Positions 27,767 through 37,334 of a stretch of 64,000 nt of DNA are shown one piece after another. Within the stretch, counting starts at the first letter, position 1, and each line of letters begins with the position of its first letter. The DNA is from an uncultured Bryobacterales bacterium (GTDB taxonomy: Bacteria; Acidobacteriota; Terriglobia; Bryobacterales; UBA6623): contig OX638379.1 in assembly GCA_951813605.1 (NCBI GenBank), positions 2,704,062 through 2,768,061 on the forward strand. The letters are read 5' to 3'. A program made the position numbers and the translations under genes. The notes below the pieces were generated by a model. The model saw only the letters and a list, made by a program, of their open reading frames with translations, made no database searches and was not told the DNA's origin.

Positions 27767-28732
27767 ATGCACAATTCGAGAAGACTGCTGTTGGCAGCCG
27801 TCGCGATCCTGGCGGGATCCATTGCCTGCAACAGGTCCGATACGGTTCGAATCGGTGTCGTTCCGAAAGCCGTGTCGCATGAATTCTGGGTCGCCGTCCA
27901 AGCCGGGGCCCGGGAAGCGGGCGAGGAAGCCGGCGTCACGATCGAATGGCAGGGGCCCGCCGCCGAGACGGCGTTCTCACGGCAGATCGAGATCGTCGAG
28001 GCCATGATCAACTCGCGAGTTGACGGCCTCGTTCTCGCCCCTACGGAGGCTACGGCGCTGGTCGGTGCGGTGGAGCGCGCCGCCAGGGAGGGCATCCCTG
28101 TGACGATCTTCGACTCCGGCATCAACACCGACAACTACGTGTCGTTCGTCGCGAGCAACAATTACGAGGCCGGCGTGACGGCGGCCCGCACCCTGGCGGA
28201 CCTGCTCGGCGGCAGCGGCGAGGTGGCGGTCGTGAAGAACGTGGCCGGGTCGTCCTCGACAATGAAGCGCGAGGCCGGATTCGAGGAGACGCTGGCCCTG
28301 GACTACCCGGGGATCGAGATCGTCGATTTCAAGTACTGCCAGTCCGACCGAGCAGTCGCTCTCGCGGTCACCGAGAACATGCTGACCGCGCATCCGGACC
28401 TGGACGGGATGTTCGCTTCGGCCGAGCCCGGGACCGTGGGCGCGGCGAAGGCGCTCCGGAACCGAGGGCTGACGGAGGAGGTGCAGCTGGTCGGTTTCGA
28501 CTGGACCTACACGCTTGAGCGGGATTTCCGCGAGGGAGTGGTCCGTGCGCTGGTGGTCCAAGATCCGTTCGAAATCGGGCGCAGGGCCGTCCAGACGGTG
28601 CTCGCCGCCATACGCGGCGAGACGCCGCCCAAGCGGATCGACACCGATACCCACGTGGTCACGCTCGAGAATATCGACACGCCTGAAATCGAGGCCGTTC
28701 TCCGGATCGACCTCGGAGACTACATGCCCTAG
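27767..28732 (+). CDS. Periplasmic sugar-binding lipoprotein (RbsB-like, ABC uptake)
   Basis: This 321-residue substrate-binding protein is of the ribose/galactose-type family (periplasmic binding protein 4 fold). The ATG at 27767 is preceded by AGGAG and gives a lipoprotein-like leader ending at 'AGSIAC' (Cys about residue 23). The mature part begins 'TVRIGVVPKAVSHEFWVAVQ'. Family markers are 'INSRVDGLVLAPTEATAL', 'GIPVTIFDSGI', 'SFVASNNYEAGVTAA', 'HPDLDGMFASAEP' and 'LVGFDWTY'. The upstream ATG at 27746 is in frame and possible. No ABC ATPase or permease is encoded nearby, so it is an orphan in this window. It converges with rocD at a 16-base gap. Confidence 0.88.
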   Translation: MHNSRRLLLAAVAILAGSIACNRSDTVRIGVVPKAVSHEFWVAVQAGAREAGEEAGVTIEWQGPAAETAFSRQIEIVEAMINSRVDGLVLAPTEATALVGAVERAAREGIPVTIFDSGINTDNYVSFVASNNYEAGVTAARTLADLLGGSGEVAVVKNVAGSSSTMKREAGFEETLALDYPGIEIVDFKYCQSDRAVALAVTENMLTAHPDLDGMFASAEPGTVGAAKALRNRGLTEEVQLVGFDWTYTLERDFREGVVRALVVQDPFEIGRRAVQTVLAAIRGETPPKRIDTDTHVVTLENIDTPEIEAVLRIDLGDYMP

Positions 28733-28742
28733 CCGCGAAACG

Positions 28743-28757
28743 GGCGCGTCACGCGCC
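28743..28757. terminator. Inverted repeat between convergent genes
   Basis: GGCGCG and CGCGCC form a perfect 6-bp stem with a 3-base loop, centred on the stop codon of rocD and just past the end of the sugar-binding protein gene. It could terminate both convergent transcripts. T-tracts are poor on both strands. Confidence 0.4.
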
Positions 28758-29960
28758 AAAGGCGACGCGGAGCCGACCCAGGGCCCATTCCAAGTCGGCG
28801 CGCTCGATGACGAGCGGGGGCGCGATACGGATCACGCGGTCGTGGGTCTCCTTGCAAAGCATCCCCAACTCCTGGAGACGCTCGCAGCGGGGCCGAGCCG
28901 GATTCCGCAGCTCGATGCCAGCCAGCAGGCCGCGGCCGCGGATCCCGATGATTTCGGGGTGCGAGATCCGCCGCAGCTGCCGCAGGAACCAGCCACCGAG
29001 TTCGGCCGAGCGCGCTACGAGACGCTCCTCGACGATCACCCGCAGAGCCTCGCGCGCCACAGCGCAGCCTAGCGGGTTGCCGCCGAAGGTGGAGCCGTGG
29101 CTGCCCGGGTCAAAGACGCCCAGCACGTCGCGGCGCGAAACGACCGCCGAAACCGGGTAGAACCCGCCGGAAAGCGCCTTCCCCAGCACGTAGGCGTCAG
29201 GCCGCACGCCCTCGTGCTCGCAAGCGAACAGCGTCCCCGTGCGTCCGAGGCCCGTTTGAATCTCGTCGGCGATCAGCAGCACGTTGCGATCCCGGCAGAT
29301 CGCCGCAGCTTCGGCAAGATAGCCCTCCGGGGGCATGAGGATCCCGGCCTCGCACTGGATTGGCTCAACCAAGAACGCGCAGGTGTCGGGAGTGATCGCC
29401 TGGGCGAGCGCTGCGGCGTCACCGAACGGGACGGAGCGGAAGCCCGGCGCGAAGGGCCCGAACCCCTCCCTGCTGCCCGGATCGGAAGAGAAGCCGACGA
29501 TGGTGGTCGTCCGGCCGTGGAAGTTATTCTCGCAGACGACGATCTCGGCACGCCCGGACGGGATGCCCTTGCGCATGTAGCCCCACCTGCGAGCGGCCTT
29601 GATGGCTGTCTCCACGGCCTCCGCACCCGAGTTCATCGGGAGGACCATCTCCATGCCGCACAGTTCCGCGACGTCCCGGCAGAAGAGCGGCAGCTGGTCG
29701 TTGCGGTAGGCTCGCGAGGTGAGCGTTACCCGTTCCGCTTGCGACCGCAGCGCCCGCAGAATGCGAGGGTGGCAGTGGCCTTGATTCACCGCGGAATACG
29801 CGCTCAGGCAATCAAGGTAGCGATTGCCGTCAACGTCATAGACCCACGGGCCCTCGGCCCGAGCGACAACGACCGGCAGCGGATGGTAGTTGTGAGCGCC
29901 CCAGCGGTCCTCCAGGCCGATCATCTCGCCGGTCGAGCCGACTGCGGCAAGACGCGTCAT
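28749..29960 (-). CDS. rocD: Ornithine aminotransferase (PLP-dependent, class III)
   Basis: A 403-residue class III aminotransferase, best matched to ornithine-oxo-acid transaminase, which converts ornithine and 2-oxoglutarate to glutamate semialdehyde and glutamate. Markers are '[20 protein letters not shown]' and '[18 protein letters not shown]' near the start, '[19 protein letters not shown]', '[20 protein letters not shown]', '[11 protein letters not shown]' and the PLP-binding lysine in '[15 protein letters not shown]', then '[15 protein letters not shown]'. The ATG at 29960 was chosen because it opens the conserved N-terminus; the longer frame overlaps the DUF2149 gene end region. It lies 47 bases after the DUF2149 gene on the same strand. 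Confidence 0.9.
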   Translation of the reverse strand: MTRLAAVGSTGEMIGLEDRWGAHNYHPLPVVVARAEGPWVYDVDGNRYLDCLSAYSAVNQGHCHPRILRALRSQAERVTLTSRAYRNDQLPLFCRDVAELCGMEMVLPMNSGAEAVETAIKAARRWGYMRKGIPSGRAEIVVCENNFHGRTTTIVGFSSDPGSREGFGPFAPGFRSVPFGDAAALAQAITPDTCAFLVEPIQCEAGILMPPEGYLAEAAAICRDRNVLLIADEIQTGLGRTGTLFACEHEGVRPDAYVLGKALSGGFYPVSAVVSRRDVLGVFDPGSHGSTFGGNPLGCAVAREALRVIVEERLVARSAELGGWFLRQLRRISHPEIIGIRGRGLLAGIELRNPARPRCERLQELGMLCKETHDRVIRIAPPLVIERADLEWALGRLRVAFGA

Positions 29961-30007
29961 GGGAGGGGGCTCCGCACGCTTCAGCGTAGCACCGCGAAGC
30001 GCACTCC

Positions 30008-30388
30008 TCACTCCGCTTCCGGCACGTAAATGACCTCCCCGCTCTCCAAGCGGTACGCCACGCCAAGTCGCTGTCCCCGCCCCGCCCCGCGCTCGTCGCT
30101 CGAGCGCAGGCGCTCTATCCGCTCGCCCCGCTTAACGATCATTTCCATGTCGGGACGGCCCGGATTCGTGACGATCGTGATGTCGCGCGTGCTCATGCGA
30201 GCGGCAACCTCCGCGAGACTGGCGCTTCCCGCCAGCGCAAGGAGCAGCGCCACAACAAGCACCATGCTCGCGTCGAACAGATTGACGACGCCGCCCAGCG
30301 GGTCGCCGTCGTCGGGCGTCTCGAGCGCGGACGACGCGCGCCGCATCCATTCCCGGCTCGATGTTGAACTAAGCGGTCTTTTCGGCAT
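30008..30388 (-). CDS. DUF2149 protein (ExbD-like partner of the MotA/TolQ/ExbB protein)
   Basis: A 126-residue single-pass membrane protein. '[20 protein letters not shown]' gives the conserved DUF2149 opening, with a membrane segment at about residues 37-58 that begins with an Asp, as in ExbD/TolR/MotB-type stators. A short periplasmic beta-rich part ends '[17 protein letters not shown]'. Its start overlaps the end of the ExbB-like gene by 20 bases, so the two are co-translated. DUF2149 proteins are known to occur beside ExbB-like channels. It is shorter than ExbD, with a non-standard periplasmic domain. Confidence 0.8.
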   Translation of the reverse strand: MPKRPLSSTSSREWMRRASSALETPDDGDPLGGVVNLFDASMVLVVALLLALAGSASLAEVAARMSTRDITIVTNPGRPDMEMIVKRGERIERLRSSDERGAGRGQRLGVAYRLESGEVIYVPEAE

Positions 30389-30974
30389 CGTTCGCCTCGT
30401 CCTTCCCGGCCTGCGCAGACCAGACTTCCATCAAGTAATGCATCTCGGTCAAGTCCTGGCGGCCCCAGTGCCGGACCTGGACGCCCAGCGCGTAAGAAGC
30501 GCCACCGACAATCAGTCCCACCACCGTGGTCGTGAAGCCTATCAGCAAGTTCGAGGCCATCGCTTGCATGTCGCCGACCGCCAGACCGGCCAGCGCCGGC
30601 TGCAGGGGTATTAGCGTGCCAATCAAGCCCAGCATGGGGCCGGTGCGCGCAAGCACGGAAAGCCTTTCGGCGCTCCGGCGCAGGTCGTTCTCGAGGTCCG
30701 CAACGGCCTTGTCCAGCCTGTCCGGGTGATTCGCAGCGGCTTCGGCGAAGCGCGCCATGGCGAGCTTCCAGTCCAAACGGAGAAACCTCGCGAGCCGCGG
30801 CTCTCCTTCGTAAAGGAGCCGGAGCGCATCCCGATTAGCCCGGCGGTCGTAGGCCTCGGCGAAGACCCCACCGGCAAGATACGTGGTGTAGACGAACAGG
30901 CACAGGATCGCGAGCAGCGCAGGCAGGAGGAACGCGCTCGATATCCAATAGAGGAGGCTCTGCAAATGCTCCAC
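30369..30974 (-). CDS. MotA/TolQ/ExbB-family proton channel protein
   Basis: A 201-residue inner-membrane protein. Three membrane segments are visible: about residues 13-34 ('AFLLPALLAILCLFVYTTYL'), 108-128 ('TGPMLGLIGTLIPLQPALAG') and 140-162 ('NLLIGFTTTVVGLIVGGASY'). The 'ARTGPMLGLIGTLIPL' and 'GFTTTVVGLIVGG' motifs are the channel signature of ExbB/TolQ. With the overlapping DUF2149 gene it should form a proton-driven motor that energises a TonB-type outer-membrane process. It starts 44 bases after rpiB. A large TonB-dependent receptor is the next gene upstream, a likely client. Confidence 0.9.
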   Translation of the reverse strand: MEHLQSLLYWISSAFLLPALLAILCLFVYTTYLAGGVFAEAYDRRANRDALRLLYEGEPRLARFLRLDWKLAMARFAEAAANHPDRLDKAVADLENDLRRSAERLSVLARTGPMLGLIGTLIPLQPALAGLAVGDMQAMASNLLIGFTTTVVGLIVGGASYALGVQVRHWGRQDLTEMHYLMEVWSAQAGKDEANDAEKTA

Positions 30975-31018
30975 AGAGAGTCTATCCGCCCTTCAGCAAA
31001 GCAGGCCGCGTCGCGCGA

Positions 31019-31468
31019 TCATCCGCGACGTTCCGCGTCCATGACCTTGCCAAGGCGTCGCGCGTGCCGCCCTTCCCCGGTGTAGCGGGCTTCCAGGAAG
31101 GCTGTCACCAGTGCGCTCGCGAGAGACAGGCCGACGATCCGCCCCCCAAGGCAAAGCACGTTGAGATCGTCGTGTTCGACGCCTTGGGCTGCCGAGTAGG
31201 TATCGTGGCAAACGCAAGCTCGCACGCCCTTCAGCTTGTTGGCCGCCACGCAGGAGCCGACTCCGCTTCCGCAGACAATGATTCCGCGGTCGGCGTCGCC
31301 GCTACGGACTTTCTCACCGACAGCAATCGCGAAGTCAGGGTAGTCGTCAAGAGGGCTGAACTCGTGAGCGCCCACATCCACTGTCTCGTGGCCATCGCCA
31401 GCTAGCTGCTTGGCGATCGCCTCCTTGAGGTCGTAGCCGGCATGGTCGGCCCCAATCGCGACGCGCAT
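31019..31468 (-). CDS. rpiB: Ribose-5-phosphate isomerase B
   Basis: A 149-residue RpiB/LacAB-family isomerase interconverting ribose 5-phosphate and ribulose 5-phosphate (pentose phosphate pathway). Visible motifs are 'IGADHAGYDLKEAI' at the start, the catalytic Cys in 'GIIVCGSGVGSCVAANKLKG', 'RACVCHDTYSAAQGVEHDDL' and 'NVLCLGGRIVG'. The length and start are standard. It is first in a run rpiB, ExbB-like, DUF2149, rocD on the minus strand. Confidence 0.93.
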   Translation of the reverse strand: MRVAIGADHAGYDLKEAIAKQLAGDGHETVDVGAHEFSPLDDYPDFAIAVGEKVRSGDADRGIIVCGSGVGSCVAANKLKGVRACVCHDTYSAAQGVEHDDLNVLCLGGRIVGLSLASALVTAFLEARYTGEGRHARRLGKVMDAERRG

Positions 31469-31892
31469 GAAGCCTTGATTGTATCGAACGGGGAACGAAT
31501 CCTCTGATGGCTCTAGCGTTTGCCAGGGCTATTCCTTGGTCCGCCTCCAAGGCGGTGCCCTGCGGGGAGGGATCTGGCTGGCAGGCGCTGCGATCCGCGT
31601 TGGCCGCCAGTCCCGGCGGAACGGGTTGGCCAATTCGCTGTTGGAGTGACTACCTTTTCGTGGACAGGTGAGATTGCAGAGGGATGGCAGTACTACTACC
31701 GCTGCCAGCGTCCGCGGTGGCGCCACGTGCCCGGTGACCGCGAGCTGGACATGTGTTCCCCGGGGCGCGCGACGCATGCAGGCGCTGGTCGGCAACACCG
31801 TCCCCGTCGCCCAGGGGCATGCTTGCCCAGGCGCCTGCTGTCGCACCCGACGCGCGCCTCCCGTGACCATCGCCGCGGCGCTGAGCTGGCCG
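31469..31892. other. Intergenic region between TonB receptor and rpiB
   Basis: A 424-base gap between two minus-strand genes. Open frames on both strands are Arg/Pro-rich without recognisable domains. A promoter for the rpiB run may lie here, but no clear consensus was seen. Confidence 0.4.
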
Positions 31893-34800
31893 CTAGAAAA
31901 GCAGCTTCAACGCCATTTGAACCTGCCTAGGTGCCCCAATGGTTCGGACAACCCGTCCGAATGCGCCATTGGTTATCGTCACCGGACCACCGCCGATGGG
32001 CACGCCAAAGACCGGTGTGTTGGTGAGGTTGAAGAATTCCGCTCGCAACTGCGCCGACATCCTCTCGTGGATTCGGAAACTCTTACTCAAGGAGATGTCA
32101 GCGTTGGCGATGCCGTCCTGCCTGAGGTCGTTCATGTATCGCGGGGCCGTACCTTGCTCGAAACGGCCAGGTGCGGCGAAAGCGTCCGTGTTGAACCACC
32201 GCTCAGGCGTCGGGTTGCTGAGCTTGGGTTCCGCGACGACGTTTCCGCGCTTCACGCCATATCCGAATGCGCCCAGCGTGTTCGGCGCGCGGATGTTGAT
32301 CGGAACCCCCACGCTGAACCGGATGGTGCCGGCGACTTGCCAGCCGCCTACAACCGCGTCGAGCGCGCCGCTCATGTTGCCTCCCAATGCCTTGCCTTTC
32401 CCGACAGGGAGCTCCCAGACGAGATTGGTCACGAAATCGTGAGGGAGGTCGTGGGCGCTCACCGAATAATCGCTCGACGGATCGAAAACATCGCGGAACG
32501 CATCGCTCACGAACCAGCCTTGGTCCTCCGATGCATTGTCCTCGGCCCTGGCCCACTGGTAGCTGCTGAGGATCGTCAGGCCGTCAGCGAAGCGGCGCGT
32601 GAACTTGACATACAGCGCGTTGAAGCTCGAAGTGGCACCCTTGCTGCTGCGCGCGACATTGACGTTGTTGAACTGCGGGTGAAGCCGCAAGAATCGGTGC
32701 AGCGGCGCCGTGCTCCCGCTCAGCGGGCCAGATGAGATCAGTCCGAAGAACGGGTTGGGCACGCGATTGTTCAGTTCCTCGCCCATGCTCAGGTGGTTCA
32801 TAGGCACTTGGTTGAAGTTTCGGTTAGAGCCCCATGCGAACTTTCGGCCGCGATTCCCGGAGTAGCCAATCTCGAAGACCGAGCCCGGGACCAACTCATA
32901 CTGAAAATCCAGGCTGAAGCTCTGAACGTACGGTGTCGGGTGATCCCGCGGCCAGGCGTTTACATTGGCGCCGACGGCGGTCGCGAGGCCCAGCTCGGTC
33001 CCGGTTGGCATGTCGGGACCGTTCGGCCAAGGGTTGCTCAGCAGGTTGACCGGAACCACCCCGTCCGGATTGGTCTCCCAGGTCGACCTCAGGTCGAATC
33101 CGTCCATGCCACTGACCCCGGACTCGATGTAGGTTTGCGAGTAAGAGATGCCGTACCCGCCGCGCATCACCAGCCTGTCACTGAACTTATAGCTCCACCC
33201 TATGCGGGGCGCCCAATCCCTCGTGTCAAGCGCCGTGATCCCGCGCTCATTGTCATTGGTGAAGTTTAGTCCTCCGCGCACTGGGTATCCGGCGGGCTCC
33301 CCGATCGGGTTGGGAACATTGAAATCGAAGAATGCTTGGCGTTCGTAGCGTTCGCTGCGCGGATACTGTTGCTCATAGCGCAGCCCGAGAGTCAGGGTCA
33401 GCTCCGGGGTAACCCGCCAAGTGTCTTGCGCGTACCACGCTGCGTACTTCTGAGTGAACGCCGGGTCCCCTGAGAACCTCACGCTGCCGCCGCCCACCCC
33501 GAGCAGCAGGGAAGCCACCGAGTTTCCAACGACGCCGCTGTTCCCGACGGCCACGGGTCCCGTCGTCGGGCCTCTGCTAAACGAAAGCTCCGGTGTGCGC
33601 GAATCGATGAAGTTCCACTGAATGGCCTCGAAATTGAACCCGAACTTGAGACTGTGATTTCCACGCTCGTTGCTGACATTAACGCCGCCGGTGTGAGTCC
33701 TGCGAACATTCTGGAACAAGCGGCCGCGTCCAATCGTTGTGTACTCGCGTAGCGCGTACTGACCCAGGTTCTGATTCTGGAAGTGATCCGCGTACGACTG
33801 CGGATAACCGAGGTCCGTCAAGCTGGTTCCGTCTACGTTAGGAATAGGATTCGCGAAACGATGGCCTCCGCCTGTGCCGGCGTTGACGTTGATTACCCAA
33901 GTCGGCGAAGGAACAATTGTGTTGCTCCAGCTCACGTTGTAGAATGGCTGCCCGTTCTCGAATCCGATGTCGGCGCCATTGTCGAAGAAGCGCGGGTTGT
34001 TGTTTAGCAAATCTGACCTGCTCCAACGCACAAACGTGCTGTACGTCTGGCTCTTGGCCCAGTCGACTCGCGTGTCGTAGCGATCGACCTCTTGTCGGAA
34101 AGGAACCGTCTTGAAATAGTTGTTCACATTCGTCACGCCGACTCCCTCCCGCGTCGGGTTCGGAAATAGCTTCAGGACGTTTACCGCGACCGGGTCGAAC
34201 CTTGAGGCCGCTATGACATTGTTCCGGAAGGGGTCGCGTATGAATCCAGCACCGTCCGGATTGGCCCGCGTGGTGAACGGATCGTAAATCTCTTGCAGTG
34301 AGCCGTTTCCGTTGAAGCTTTGCGAAAAGTCGCCCATGCGTTCCAGCGCCGGCGGCATCGTTTGGACGGTCGTCCGGGCGGACGGCAGCCGCATGGCCTC
34401 ATACCCGAACAGGCCGTAGATCCCGTTCTTCTTCCAGATCGGGCCGGAGACGTTCAGCCCCAGCTGATTGCGCTTGAATTCTGGCTTGGCGTTCCCTGCC
34501 CGGTTGCGCTCCCATAGGTTTGCGTCCAGGTTGTCGTTGCGGTGGAACCAGAAAAGCGAGCCGTGAAGCTGGTCGCCACCGCCCTTGGTTACTAGGCTGA
34601 CAACGCCGTTGGCAACCTTGCCGTACTCGGCGTCATAGGTGTTGCGCGCAATCTGCATCTCTTGAACGGCGTCGACCGAAGGCGTCCCGAATGTCGCGCC
34701 CCAATCGCCACCCTTGTTGGTGACGCCATCGACGTTGACGGTATTGCTGGCCTCGCGGCCGCCGTTCATCGAGAAGAGGCCGTAGTCCTGATCGCTTACA

Positions 34801-35342
34801 CGGTCTTGGAGCTGCGTTCGCCCGCTACGAGCGAACATCGAAATGACCCCCGCATTGGCGTGCACGAGAGCGAGCGGGTTGCGAAAGTTGATCGGAAGCT
34901 CGGTAATCTCCTCGGTGTTGAGCGTGTTGCTCTGGTTGGCGGACTGCGTGTCGAGAACGACCGCCGCCGCAGTGACCTCGACGGTTTCAGTAACCTCACC
35001 CAACTCGAGGGTCGCGTTGACCTCGGCATCCTGGTTTGCTTGCAGACGAATGCCCGAGCGCAGGAATCTCTTGAATCCAACGGTTGAAACGGAGAGTTCG
35101 TAGCTGCCAGGCTTGAGCTGCGACAACGTGAAGCGCCCCTCCGGACCGGTGTCCTGCTGGCGCTCTTCGCCGGTCTCGGTGTTCGTCAAGACCACTGTGG
35201 CCCCTGGGATGACCGCGCCACCGGGATCGGCAACGAGCCCGGTCAGGCTGGCGGTTGTCAACTGGGCGTAGCCGGGCAAGCCGCCCAGCAGGATGAGCAG
35301 CGAGAAGACCCTCGCGCGCTTCAAAATACCGCGGAAATGCAT
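31893..35342 (-). CDS. TonB-dependent receptor with carboxypeptidase-regulatory domain (Oar-like)
   Basis: A 1149-residue outer-membrane protein. Two ATGs (35348 and 35342) follow the ribosome-binding site AAGGAGG; the second was preferred because it leaves 9 rather than 3 bases. The signal peptide ends near 'GLPGYAQ'. A carboxypeptidase-regulatory beta-sandwich follows ('TASLTGLVADPGGAVIPGAT', 'GEERQQDTGPEGRFTLSQLK'), then a plug domain ('LPINFRNPLALVHANAGV', 'DGVTNKGGDWGATFGTPSVD') and a long beta-barrel ending 'RQVQMALKLLF', with the usual C-terminal Phe. Such receptors are abundant in Acidobacteriota and import or bind large substrates using TonB energy. The substrate is unknown. An ExbB-like/DUF2149 motor pair is encoded downstream on the same strand. 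Confidence 0.92.
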   Translation of the reverse strand: MHFRGILKRARVFSLLILLGGLPGYAQLTTASLTGLVADPGGAVIPGATVVLTNTETGEERQQDTGPEGRFTLSQLKPGSYELSVSTVGFKRFLRSGIRLQANQDAEVNATLELGEVTETVEVTAAAVVLDTQSANQSNTLNTEEITELPINFRNPLALVHANAGVISMFARSGRTQLQDRVSDQDYGLFSMNGGREASNTVNVDGVTNKGGDWGATFGTPSVDAVQEMQIARNTYDAEYGKVANGVVSLVTKGGGDQLHGSLFWFHRNDNLDANLWERNRAGNAKPEFKRNQLGLNVSGPIWKKNGIYGLFGYEAMRLPSARTTVQTMPPALERMGDFSQSFNGNGSLQEIYDPFTTRANPDGAGFIRDPFRNNVIAASRFDPVAVNVLKLFPNPTREGVGVTNVNNYFKTVPFRQEVDRYDTRVDWAKSQTYSTFVRWSRSDLLNNNPRFFDNGADIGFENGQPFYNVSWSNTIVPSPTWVINVNAGTGGGHRFANPIPNVDGTSLTDLGYPQSYADHFQNQNLGQYALREYTTIGRGRLFQNVRRTHTGGVNVSNERGNHSLKFGFNFEAIQWNFIDSRTPELSFSRGPTTGPVAVGNSGVVGNSVASLLLGVGGGSVRFSGDPAFTQKYAAWYAQDTWRVTPELTLTLGLRYEQQYPRSERYERQAFFDFNVPNPIGEPAGYPVRGGLNFTNDNERGITALDTRDWAPRIGWSYKFSDRLVMRGGYGISYSQTYIESGVSGMDGFDLRSTWETNPDGVVPVNLLSNPWPNGPDMPTGTELGLATAVGANVNAWPRDHPTPYVQSFSLDFQYELVPGSVFEIGYSGNRGRKFAWGSNRNFNQVPMNHLSMGEELNNRVPNPFFGLISSGPLSGSTAPLHRFLRLHPQFNNVNVARSSKGATSSFNALYVKFTRRFADGLTILSSYQWARAEDNASEDQGWFVSDAFRDVFDPSSDYSVSAHDLPHDFVTNLVWELPVGKGKALGGNMSGALDAVVGGWQVAGTIRFSVGVPINIRAPNTLGAFGYGVKRGNVVAEPKLSNPTPERWFNTDAFAAPGRFEQGTAPRYMNDLRQDGIANADISLSKSFRIHERMSAQLRAEFFNLTNTPVFGVPIGGGPVTITNGAFGRVVRTIGAPRQVQMALKLLF

Positions 35343-35379
35343 GGGCATGAACCTCCTTGATCGATTCGAATTCCGGCCC

Positions 35380-35429
35380 GCTGCCATCGGTGCTGCCATC
35401 ACGGAGTCTTTTCACTCGAGGCTGCCATC
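35380..35429. repeat. Three direct copies of GCTGCCATC upstream of the TonB receptor
   Basis: Exact 9-base copies start at 35380, 35392 and 35421, that is 30-90 bases upstream of the receptor start. Reading towards the gene, the unit is GATGGCAGC. Their position suits an operator or leader element, but no function is established. Confidence 0.45.
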
Positions 35430-36014
35430 TCGGCTGCACCGACGAGATTTGACCAGAGCGTAGCACGAGCTTGCGGTGCGGCAGGCCCCAAGAAAGGTGT
35501 TCCGCGGACGAATGATCGAGCTCTGCAAGCAGGTTGATGTCCAAGGCGCGACGTGGCGCGATCTCGACTAGGCCGTGCAGGAGCGACTTTTTCGGGTTCG
35601 GTTCTCGCGCCGCAGACGGGCGCCCGGATTGCCGCCAGTGCCGCCGCCGAGCAGGCGCGACGCATTCATGGGGACTGGATCAGCCCCGGCACCAAACCAC
35701 CCCGCAAAGGCCCACCAGTGGCGCACCTTACGCGCGGCGCGTGTTGTCGCCAAGCGCGGCGGCGAGGGCCCTGCGGACGCGCTCGGCGTCGGCGACGACC
35801 AGCCCTCCCGGGGTCGGCACCGTCATCGCGTGCAGAGCGGGGACGTGTAAGGTAGCGGCAATTACCGAACATTTTCCTATCGAAATGATCTTCTCTGCAA
35901 ACCGAATGAAAAAACTTGGACAACTATAGCCGGCAACCGTAACGTCCGTGCGTCTCGAGCGCCTGGACCATCGTGCAGTGGACCCGAAAGGCAAGCGACA
36001 AGCCGATTGCCAGG
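35430..36014. other. Divergent intergenic region
   Basis: About 585 bases lie between the minus-strand receptor and the plus-strand peroxidase. Promoters for both genes should lie here. Several Arg/Ala-rich frames exist but none resembles a protein family. An AT-richer stretch (about 35870-35925) stands out from the GC-rich surroundings and is the likeliest promoter area for the peroxidase gene. Confidence 0.35.
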
Positions 36015-37334
36015 ATGCGAGCGCTGGGCCGATTGGCGCGATGGACTCTCGCTCTCTTGGCGCTGGCCAGCGCGCTCGACGGAGCAGACTCGCAGACGGG
36101 TCCGCGCCTTCCAAACGATCCATTCGACTATGCAGGCATCGTCCTGCCAGACTACTACCGCTCTAGCAACTTTCCCGGCGGTCGTCGAACCCGCAGATCG
36201 GCCATTGACTTAGACAACACTCCGAGCAGCAACATCATCACCAACGAGGGGGCCACATTAGGGCGAGTGCTGTTCTACGACAAGAGCCTCAGCGCGAACG
36301 GTGCGATTTCGTGTTCATCGTGCCATCTGCAGGCGCACGGATTCACGGACCCAAAGAGGCTGAGCAGGGGCTTTGCGGGGGGCCTGACGCGACGCCACTC
36401 AATGGGCCTCACGAACGCGAGATTCTACAGAGGGGGGAAGTTTTTCTGGGACGAACGCGCAATGAGCTTGGAGGATCAAGTGCTGATGCCCTTCCAGGAC
36501 CCAGTCGAAATGGGTCTGACGCTGCAACGACTCGAGGCGTTGGTGCGGTCGCAACCCTACTATCCGCCCTTGTTCGAGGCGGCGTTTGGTTCGACAGCGA
36601 TCGATTCGGATCGGATCTCAAGAGCCTTGGCGCAGTTCGTCCGCAGCATCGTCAGCTTCAATTCCAGGTACGACAGAGGCAGAAGCCAAGTCAGTTCCCC
36701 GCTAGCGAATTTCCCGAATTTCAGCGCTGAAGAGAATCGAGGGAAGCGAATATTCATGACGAATGGAGGAGTCGGCAGGGCACCATGTACGGTCTGCCAC
36801 GGGAGCGAGTCTTTCTCCTTGGTAAGTCCTCGCGGCAATCGAAATCGAGGCACTAGTGCGTCCAACAACGGACTGGACACCTCCTCGGTCGCTGACCGCG
36901 GAGTTGCTGAGACGACCGGGAACGGCCGGGACGCGGGCAAGTTCAAGTCCCCATCCCTGCGGAACGTGGGCGTGGGAGCTCCGTACATGCACGACGGCCG
37001 CTTTGCCACGCTAGAAGAAGTGATTGAGCACTACAGCACCGGCCTAGAGCCTCACCCCAATCTAGACCCGGCACTGCGAGAGAACAGCCGGGTCGAAGGG
37101 CTTATCGCTCGTGTCGGTCGACTTGCCCCAAGTCTAGCCGAACGATTGCGCGAGCACAGCCGAACACCCGAACCCTACAGGTTCTCGAGTCAAGAAAAGG
37201 CCGCGCTCGTGGCGTTCCTGCACACACTGACCGACGAAACGCTCCTGTCCGACGAGAAGTTCTCGGATCCGTTCATCGAACCCGGCGAACCAGTGATAGC
37301 CAGAGCGGAGAACAGCGCGAACGCCGCCCTGTGA
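36015..37334 (+). CDS. Di-haem cytochrome c peroxidase family protein
   Basis: A 439-residue periplasmic di-haem protein of the CcpA/MauG superfamily, which reduces hydrogen peroxide or performs related oxidations. The ATG at 36015 gives a signal peptide ('RLARWTLALLALASALDG'); a GTG at 35973 is an in-frame alternative. The first haem motif, CSSCH, lies in 'NGAISCSSCHLQAHGFTD' and the second, CTVCH, in 'GRAPCTVCHGSESF'. Other family marks are 'NEGATLGRVLFYDKSLS', 'RFYRGGKFFWDERA' and 'FKSPSLRNVGVGAPYMHDGR', which contains the distal-haem ligand region. The length is slightly longer than a minimal peroxidase. It stands alone. The electron donor is unknown. Confidence 0.9.
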   Translation: MRALGRLARWTLALLALASALDGADSQTGPRLPNDPFDYAGIVLPDYYRSSNFPGGRRTRRSAIDLDNTPSSNIITNEGATLGRVLFYDKSLSANGAISCSSCHLQAHGFTDPKRLSRGFAGGLTRRHSMGLTNARFYRGGKFFWDERAMSLEDQVLMPFQDPVEMGLTLQRLEALVRSQPYYPPLFEAAFGSTAIDSDRISRALAQFVRSIVSFNSRYDRGRSQVSSPLANFPNFSAEENRGKRIFMTNGGVGRAPCTVCHGSESFSLVSPRGNRNRGTSASNNGLDTSSVADRGVAETTGNGRDAGKFKSPSLRNVGVGAPYMHDGRFATLEEVIEHYSTGLEPHPNLDPALRENSRVEGLIARVGRLAPSLAERLREHSRTPEPYRFSSQEKAALVAFLHTLTDETLLSDEKFSDPFIEPGEPVIARAENSANAAL

